Shown here: positions 56,226 to 64,000 of the stretch, in pieces | Layout: each line of letters starts with the position of its first letter | How positions within the stretch are numbered: the stretch's first letter is position 1 | The notes under the pieces: model-generated | The model's input: only the letters and a program-made list of their open reading frames with translations | Told to the model about the DNA's origin: nothing | Databases searched by the model: none | Translations under genes and position numbers: made by a program | Assembly: GCA_963834755.1 (NCBI GenBank) | Contig: CAWICQ010000012.1 | Location: 310,001-374,000 of the forward strand | Length of the DNA stretch: 64,000 bases | Direction: 5' to 3' | Source: Dokdonella_A sp963834755 | GTDB lineage: Bacteria; Pseudomonadota; Gammaproteobacteria; Xanthomonadales; Rhodanobacteraceae

Positions 56226-56762
56226 ATGAAAGACGAGGAATTGAATGCGCTTCTGGCGCCATTGATCAGCGATCTGGGTCTTGAACTCGTCGGCATCGAG
56301 TTCAGCCCGGGGCGCGGCGGCAGCCTTTTGCGCGTTTATGTCGACGCGCCGGAACGTCCGGTGACGATCGACGATTGCGAGCGCGCCAGTCGCGAGATTT
56401 CGGCGCTGCTCGATGTGAACGATCCGGTCGCCGGACGTTACACGCTGGAAGTCTCGTCGCCGGGCCTCGATCGGCCGCTGTTCACGCCGGAGCAGTTTGC
56501 GCGTTTCGTCGGCGAGGCGGTGAAGATCAACGTCAATCTGCCGCTGGATGGACGCCGGCGGTTCCACGGAAAGATCAAGGAGATCGTCGGCGACCGCATC
56601 GTGATCGAGCAGGACGGCACGCCGGTCGCGATCGTGCACGCGAACATCGCGAAAGCGCGTCTCGCCCCGGATTACGCGGCGCTCGGCCTTGCCGCCGCGC
56701 GTCGCGAATACGAGGAAGGCGCGCCCAAGAAGGACGGCGCCAAGAAGCGCAGGAAAAAATGA
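56226..56762 (+). CDS. rimP: Ribosome maturation factor RimP
   Basis: A 178-residue protein required for 30S assembly. It has the N-terminal GLELVGIEFSPG, the VTIDDCERASREISALLD and the VSSPGLDRPL motif, and ends in a Lys-rich tail (KKDGAKKRRKK). First gene of the nusA-infB operon. Confidence 0.96.
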   Translation: MKDEELNALLAPLISDLGLELVGIEFSPGRGGSLLRVYVDAPERPVTIDDCERASREISALLDVNDPVAGRYTLEVSSPGLDRPLFTPEQFARFVGEAVKINVNLPLDGRRRFHGKIKEIVGDRIVIEQDGTPVAIVHANIAKARLAPDYAALGLAAARREYEEGAPKKDGAKKRRKK

Positions 56763-56784
56763 GCCCATCAGGCGAAGAATTGTG

Positions 56785-58356
56785 ATGAACATACGAGCAG
56801 CTGAATCGAAGACGAGCAAGAAATCGGCCGGACGCAACGCGGTTCCGGAACCCGCCAAGAACATGAGCAAGGAGCTCCTGCTCGTGGTGGACGCGGTCGC
56901 CAACGAAAAGGGCGTGCCCAAGGCCGTTATTTTCGATGCGATGGAAGCCGCGCTGGCCTCGGCCGCGAAGAAGCGCTACTTCGAGCAGGACGTCGCCGTG
57001 CGCGTCGCGATCGATCGCGACAGCGGCGATTACGAAACCTTCCGCCGCTGGGAAGTGGTGCCGGACGATGTCGTCATGGAATCGCCGGATCGCCAGATCC
57101 GTCTGATGGACGCGGTCGACGAGAAACCCGGCATCGATGTCGGCGGTTTCGTCGAAGAGCAGATCGAGAATCCGGAATTCGGACGCATCGCCGCGCAGGC
57201 GGCCAAGCAGGTCATCGTGCAGCGCGTGCGCGAAGCCGAGCGCGCGCAGGTCGTCGATGCATACAAGGATCGCGTCGGCGAGCTCATCACCGGCATCGTC
57301 AAGCGCGTCGAGCGCGGCAATATCTTTCTTGATCTCGGCGGTAACGCCGAAGCATTCGTGCCGCGCGATCGCGCGATTCCGCGCGAATCCGTGCGCGCCG
57401 GCGATCGCCTGCGCGGCTATCTCTACGAAGTGAAGGCGGAATTGCGTGGGCCGCAGCTGTTCGTCTCGCGCACGGCGCCTGAATTGATGATGGAACTCTT
57501 CAAGCTCGAAGTGCCGGAAGTCGGCCAGGGCCTGGTCGAGATCAAGGCCTGCGCGCGCGATCCGGGTGACCGCGCCAAGATCGCTGTGCTCGCGCACGAC
57601 CACCGCACCGATCCGATCGGCGCCTGCATCGGCATGCGCGGCTCGCGCGTGCAGGCGGTCTCGAACGAGTTGAACGGCGAGCGCATCGACATCGTGCTGT
57701 GGAACGACAGCCCAGCGCAGTTCGTCATCAACGCGATGGCGCCGGCCGAAGTGCAGTCGATCATCGTCGACGAAGAAAAGCACTCGATGGATATCGCGGT
57801 CGCCGAGGACAAGCTTTCTCAGGCGATCGGTCGCGGCGGCCAGAACGTACGTCTCGCCAGCAAGCTTTCGGGCTGGCAGCTCAACGTGATGACGGCCGAT
57901 CAGGTGCGCCAGAAGAGCGAGTCCGAGCAGGAAGCCGCGCGCCTTCTGTTCCAGGAGAAGCTCGAGGTCGACACCGAAATCGCGCAGATCCTCGTGCAGG
58001 AAGGCTTCTCGACGGTCGAGGAAATTGCCTACGTGCCGACCGCGGAGCTGCTCGGTATCGAAGGTTTCGACGAGGACATCGTCGAAGAATTGCGTGCGCG
58101 TGCGCGCGATGCGCTGCTCACCGATGCGCTCGCGGTCGAAGAGGAAATCGAGGAACACAAGCCCGCCGAAGATCTTCTCGAGATCGAAGGCATGGACGAG
58201 GGCACTGCGTTCGAGCTCGCGCAGCACGGCGTCATCACGCGCGAAAACCTCGCCGATCTCGCCACCGACGAGTTGATGGAATTCGCGATCGACGGGATCG
58301 ACGAGGAAAAGGCGGCGGCGCTGATCATGGCCGCACGCGAGGCGGTGTCGTCCTGA
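56785..58356 (+). CDS. nusA: Transcription termination/antitermination factor NusA
   Basis: Domains: N-terminal RNAP-binding region, S1 (GELITGIVKRVERGNIFLDL), two KH domains (PIGACIGMRGSRVQAV and SQAIGRGGQNVRLASK), and two C-terminal acidic repeats (ELLGIEGFDEDIVEEL and LLEIEGMDEGTAFELA). From 56785 the protein has 523 residues; the family start MSKELLLVVDAVANEK lies at 56863 (497 residues). The extra 26 residues may be real or the start may be the later ATG. Neither has a strong Shine-Dalgarno; an AGGCGA precedes the first. Confidence 0.93.
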   Translation: MNIRAAESKTSKKSAGRNAVPEPAKNMSKELLLVVDAVANEKGVPKAVIFDAMEAALASAAKKRYFEQDVAVRVAIDRDSGDYETFRRWEVVPDDVVMESPDRQIRLMDAVDEKPGIDVGGFVEEQIENPEFGRIAAQAAKQVIVQRVREAERAQVVDAYKDRVGELITGIVKRVERGNIFLDLGGNAEAFVPRDRAIPRESVRAGDRLRGYLYEVKAELRGPQLFVSRTAPELMMELFKLEVPEVGQGLVEIKACARDPGDRAKIAVLAHDHRTDPIGACIGMRGSRVQAVSNELNGERIDIVLWNDSPAQFVINAMAPAEVQSIIVDEEKHSMDIAVAEDKLSQAIGRGGQNVRLASKLSGWQLNVMTADQVRQKSESEQEAARLLFQEKLEVDTEIAQILVQEGFSTVEEIAYVPTAELLGIEGFDEDIVEELRARARDALLTDALAVEEEIEEHKPAEDLLEIEGMDEGTAFELAQHGVITRENLADLATDELMEFAIDGIDEEKAAALIMAAREAVSS

Positions 58357-58429
58357 TCGTCCGGATATTTACCGATACGCCGCCGGCAGGAACGTGGATA
58401 CGAGTCACGCAAGGTCAGGGAGTACATTG

Positions 58430-61069
<2,640 letters not shown>

Positions 61070-61075
61070 GACGAA

Positions 61076-61120
61076 ACCCGCTGCCGCATCGGCGGCGGGT
61101 CAGCGCGTCGTTTTTCTTTC
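61076..61120 (+). terminator. Hairpin with U-run between infB and rbfA
   Basis: ACCCGCTGCC / GGCGGCGGGT (one wobble) around GCATC, then CAGCGCGTCG and five T. The T-run is 10 bases from the stem, so termination would be partial. Flanking GACG/CGTC could extend the stem toward the T-run. Confidence 0.45.
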
Positions 61121-61201
61121 AGGTCGCGGCTGAGTTATCCCTGCGGCTGAGTCACCCCGAAAAACTGCAAACGCTCCGCGAGTCTGCCTCTTCGAAACGC
61201 C

Positions 61202-61561
61202 ATGCCCAGCAACAAGTCCTTCAGCCGCACCGATCGCATCTCGGCGCAACTCCGCAAGGAGCTCGCGACGCTCGTGCACGCAGCCGTGCGCGAGCATGCG
61301 TTGCCGTCGGTGAGCGTTTCCGATGTAGAAGTCACGCGCGATCTCGACACGGCGACGGTCTATGTCACGACGCTTGTCGCGGACGAAGGCAAGATCGCGA
61401 CGAAAGCGCTGAACGAAATGGCCAAGCAATTCCGCCACGAGCTTTCGCGCACGTTGAGCATCCGGCGCGTGCCGGAGCTTCGATTCCGCTACGACGATTC
61501 GATGGACAAAGGCGAGCGCATCGAATCGCTGCTGCGCAAAGATCGCGAATTGAAAGATTGA
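61202..61561 (+). CDS. rbfA: 30S ribosome-binding factor RbfA
   Basis: A 119-residue KH-fold protein that binds pre-30S. It shows RTDRISAQLRKELATLV, PSVSVSDVEVTRDLDTATVYVT and the final VPELRFRYDDSMDKGERIE. Length and motifs are normal. Confidence 0.97.
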   Translation: MPSNKSFSRTDRISAQLRKELATLVHAAVREHALPSVSVSDVEVTRDLDTATVYVTTLVADEGKIATKALNEMAKQFRHELSRTLSIRRVPELRFRYDDSMDKGERIESLLRKDRELKD

Positions 61562-61694
61562 TCGAACAGAATCCAAGTCCCTGTCGCATCAAGCCCTTGT
61601 GGCGTAGAGCGTAACTTCGACGGCACGACAACCCTCCCCACCGGAATGACGGTAGGAGAACATGACGTCGGCTGTATGAGTTGAACAACGAGTC

Positions 61695-62609
61695 ATGTCC
61701 CGCCATCAACGCGATGTCCACGGCATCCTGCTGTTCGACAAGCCGCAAGGCCTGAGTTCGAACCAGGCTTTGCAGGTCGTGCGTCGCCTCTACGGCGCGG
61801 CGAAGGCGGGACACACCGGCAGTCTCGATCCGCTGGCGACAGGTTTGCTGCCGATCTGCTTCGGCGAGGCGACCAAGATCGCCGGCCTGCTGCTCGGCTC
61901 GCGAAAGGCGTACGCGTGCGAGTGCCGGCTTGGCGTGACGACGGATACGGACGATGCGGATGGACGTCCCGTCTTGACGCGGCCGCTGCCCGTGCTCGAC
62001 GACAGCACGATTCGCTCCGTCATGACATCACTGACCGGCCGCATCACGCAGATCCCTCCGGCCTATTCGGCCATCAAGCGCGACGGCGAGCGCATGTACC
62101 GTCTCGCGCGACGCGGCGAAATCGTCGAGCCGCCATCGCGCGAAGTCGATGTATTCCGCTTCGGGCTGATCGAAAAACGCGCCGAAGGTTTGCGCATAGA
62201 AGTCGAATGCGGTTCCGGGACCTACGTGCGCAGCCTCGTTCGCGATCTCGGCGAGCGGCTGGGCTGCGGGGCGCACGTGGTTTCGCTGCGCCGGCTCTGG
62301 GTCGAGCCGTTCACCGATCCGTGCATGCTTGGATTGGATGAGCTGCGCGATCGGGCCGAAGCGGGCGAGGGCGCCTTGGACGCGCTGCTTCTGCCGCTCG
62401 AGGCCGGACTTGCCGGCCACCCGACGGTCATCGTCGGCGACGATGACTCTGAACGCCTGCGCCAGGGCCAGCGGGTGGGTCTCGAAAGCGCTCCGCAAGG
62501 GCGCTGCGTGGCCGTCGACGGCGAGGGCCGGGTCGTCGCGATCGTCGAGCGCGGCGTGGACGGATACCTGCGCTCCCGGCGCGGCTTCAATCCGGTGCAG
62601 CGCGGCTAG
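61695..62609 (+). CDS. truB: tRNA pseudouridine(55) synthase TruB
   Basis: A 304-residue enzyme. The N-terminal GILLFDKPQGLSSNQALQ and the catalytic Asp in GHTGSLDPLATGLLP are clear; YSAIKRDGERMYRLARRGE and CGSGTYVRSLVRDLGE follow, then a PUA-like end. It makes pseudouridine in the T-loop of tRNAs. Confidence 0.97.
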   Translation: MSRHQRDVHGILLFDKPQGLSSNQALQVVRRLYGAAKAGHTGSLDPLATGLLPICFGEATKIAGLLLGSRKAYACECRLGVTTDTDDADGRPVLTRPLPVLDDSTIRSVMTSLTGRITQIPPAYSAIKRDGERMYRLARRGEIVEPPSREVDVFRFGLIEKRAEGLRIEVECGSGTYVRSLVRDLGERLGCGAHVVSLRRLWVEPFTDPCMLGLDELRDRAEAGEGALDALLLPLEAGLAGHPTVIVGDDDSERLRQGQRVGLESAPQGRCVAVDGEGRVVAIVERGVDGYLRSRRGFNPVQRG

Positions 62610-62635
62610 CGAGGTAATCCCGCCCGCGTAAGCGC

Positions 62636-62665
62636 TTGTTTTATCGGGTCCTGGACGGTTAAAAT
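62636..62665 (+). promoter_or_regulatory. Promoter of rpsO
   Basis: -35 TTGTTT (62636-62641), an 18-base spacer, -10 TAAAAT (62660-62665). It stands 27 bases after truB and upstream of the structured leader. Confidence 0.6.
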
Positions 62666-62703
62666 ATCTTGTTCACCGCAGCACGTCTGTCCAACCCGCG
62701 GGG

Positions 62704-62773
62704 CTTGCGAACGGCCACACGCCGTAGCGGCGAAGTCCGCATCGGATTTCTTCGCCGAGTGGCCGTTCGCAAG
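62704..62773 (+). promoter_or_regulatory. Structured leader of rpsO (nested long hairpin)
   Basis: CTTGCGAACGGCCAC (62704-62718) pairs perfectly over 15 bases with its complement at 62759-62773. Inside it lies a second stem CGGCGAAG/CTTCGCCG capped by TCCG CAT CGGA. It ends 29 bases before the rpsO ATG. S15 is known to repress its own translation through leader RNA in several bacteria, and this is a candidate site; an RNase processing site is the alternative. Confidence 0.65.
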
Positions 62774-62802
62774 TCTCGCTCTCGCTTCCAGGATTCATAG
62801 TG

Positions 62803-63072
62803 ATGTCTCTTTCCAACGAACAGACCAGCAAAGTCATCGCGGATTATCGCCGCGCGGCCAACGACACGGGTTCGCCCGAAGTCCAGGTTGCGCTGCTGTC
62901 CGCGCGCATCGAACACCTGACCAAGCATTTCGCCGATCACGAGAAGGATCACCACTCGCGTCGCGGCCTTTTGAAGATGGTCAACCAGCGCCGCCGCCTG
63001 CTCGGCTACCTCAAGAACAAGGACGGCGATCGGTACAAGACGCTCATCGAGCGTTTGGGCCTTCGTCGGTAG
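62803..63072 (+). CDS. rpsO: 30S ribosomal protein S15
   Basis: An 89-residue protein, normal size, with DTGSPEVQVALLSARIEHLT, FADHEKDHHSRRGLLKMV and the RRRLLGYLKNKD end. It binds 16S rRNA and organises the platform. A GTG immediately before the ATG (62800) is an alternative start. Confidence 0.98.
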   Translation: MSLSNEQTSKVIADYRRAANDTGSPEVQVALLSARIEHLTKHFADHEKDHHSRRGLLKMVNQRRRLLGYLKNKDGDRYKTLIERLGLRR

Positions 63073-63210
63073 GCGTGCGGACGCTTGCGGCCGTCTTCGA
63101 TGCAGAGTGAACCAGCTCGTCGCCGCGGTTTGTCTGTGCGTTCGTCCTTGAACGCGACGTTAGCCTTCTAATCTCCACGTGTGCCGTCGCATCAAATTGG
63201 AATTTCAGAA

Positions 63211-63228
63211 GCGGCCATCGATGGCCGC
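63211..63228 (+). promoter_or_regulatory. Palindrome in the rpsO-pnp spacer
   Basis: GCGGCCATCGATGGCCGC, an 18-base perfect palindrome that folds as a hairpin, followed after about 23 bases by T-rich sequence. It lies in the 247-base rpsO-pnp gap. It may end the rpsO transcript or be the RNase-III-like processing hairpin known for pnp leaders in enterobacteria. A related GCGGCC hairpin opens repeat family C. Confidence 0.5.
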
Positions 63229-63319
63229 ACCCTTCGAATTCAGCACGCTCTTTTTCGCTTTTTAGCTCTTTGTCAGCGAGAACGGCCATGGGGCCGCTCC
63301 GCACATCAGGAAGGATAAC

Positions 63320-64000
63320 GTGGCAAAAGTTTCCAAGTCGTTCCAGTACGGAAATCACGAGGTCACACTCGAAACGGGTGAAATCGCCCGCCAGGCGGGC
63401 GGTGCGGTGGTGGTCAGCATGGGCGGCACCGTCGTGCTTGTCACTGCGGTCGCGGCGCCCAAGGCGCGCGAAGGGCAGGATTTCTTTCCGCTCACCGTCG
63501 ACTACCAGGAAAAGTTCTATTCGGCCGGCCGCATTCCCGGCGGCTTCTTCAAGCGCGAAGGCCGTCCGACCGAGAAGGAAACGCTGACCTCGCGCCTGAT
63601 CGATCGTCCGGTGCGCCCGCTGTTCCCCGAGGAATTCAAGAACGAAGTGCAGGTCATCGCGACCGTGCTTTCGATGAATCCCGAAGTCGACGGCGATATT
63701 CCCGCGCTGATCGGCGCATCCGCAGCGCTGACGCTCTCCGGCGTTCCGTTCAAGGGTCCGATCGGCGCCGCGCGCGTCGGTTACGCCAACGGCAAGTACC
63801 TTTTGAACCCGACGCAGACGGAGCTTGAGACCTCGGATCTCAATCTCGTCGTCGCCGGTACCGCGAACGCGGTGCTGATGGTCGAATCCGAAGCCAAGCT
63901 CCTGAGCGAAGACGTCATGCTCGGCGCGGTCACGTTCGGTCATCGCGAAATGCAGAAAGCGATCCACGCGATCAGCGAGCTCGCGGTCGAAGCGGCCAAG
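63320..64000 (+). CDS. pnp: Polyribonucleotide nucleotidyltransferase (3' end off the window)
   Basis: Starts at GTG with AGGAAGGA just upstream. The visible 227 residues are the first RNase PH domain: GRIPGGFFKREGRPTEKE, TSRLIDRPVRPLFP and GASAALTLSGVPF. It degrades RNA phosphorolytically in the degradosome. It continues beyond the window. Confidence 0.97.
   Translation, partial: MAKVSKSFQYGNHEVTLETGEIARQAGGAVVVSMGGTVVLVTAVAAPKAREGQDFFPLTVDYQEKFYSAGRIPGGFFKREGRPTEKETLTSRLIDRPVRPLFPEEFKNEVQVIATVLSMNPEVDGDIPALIGASAALTLSGVPFKGPIGAARVGYANGKYLLNPTQTELETSDLNLVVAGTANAVLMVESEAKLLSEDVMLGAVTFGHREMQKAIHAISELAVEAAK

Overview
The window is about 64 kb of GC-rich chromosome from a gammaproteobacterium of the order Xanthomonadales, most likely a Rhodanobacteraceae (Dokdonella-like) species. 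The evidence is the order tpiA-secG-tRNA-Leu-nuoA..N, the run tRNA-fMet / rimP-nusA-infB-rbfA-truB-rpsO-pnp, a DksA that has lost three of its four zinc cysteines, a FimX-type degenerate GGDEF/EAL protein, and several secreted proteins ending in a [IL]Fx[DN]GF[DE] tail. No phage, plasmid, transposase or CRISPR array is visible.

Layout. 1-1.1 kb: minus-strand operon of a small membrane-anchored protein, a YtrA-type GntR repressor and a truncated ABC ATPase, with its own operator and promoter. 1.4-6 kb: an FKBP isomerase, nucleotide-sugar genes (ugd, gmd), slyX and a DUF2058 gene. 6-7.6 kb: a secreted protein of unknown function and a phosphoesterase remnant. 7.6-11.6 kb: minus-strand group of gluQ, phaB, phaR, a second phaB and a membrane protein. 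11.8-16.7 kb: htpX, fimX and the divergent epmB/efp pair. 16.8-21.6 kb: mtaD-ubiG-HAD phosphatase-phytoene/squalene synthase-folE2. 21.6-28.4 kb: a beta-helix surface protein, an M23 peptidase, pyrC, yidD, dksA and glmM. 28.4-38.8 kb: an accessory block between glmM and tpiA, holding a 2-oxoglutarate-type oxygenase, a multispanning membrane protein, an SDR, two tandem CSLREA beta-helix proteins and a large winged-helix/kinase/TPR fusion. 38.8-55.8 kb: tpiA, secG, tRNA-Leu and all 14 nuo genes (complex I). 55.9-64 kb: initiator tRNA with two terminators, then the translation/RNA-processing operon through the start of pnp.

Two features cut across the window. First, nine conserved genes (mtaD, ubiG, the phytoene/squalene synthase gene, folE2, pyrC, the M23 peptidase gene, nuoG, nuoL twice and nuoM) are each broken by what looks like a single inserted base, always a +1 shift. 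This is most simply a sequencing or assembly artefact, so these are annotated as full genes with the shift noted. Second, at least three families of dispersed intergenic repeats are present. One copy appears to lie in frame inside a coding region, and another supplies the start codon of glmM.

The best candidates for something undescribed are the C-terminal [IL]Fx[DN]GF[DE] tail shared by four otherwise dissimilar exported proteins, and the wHTH-kinase-TM-TPR receptor encoded divergently from two of them.
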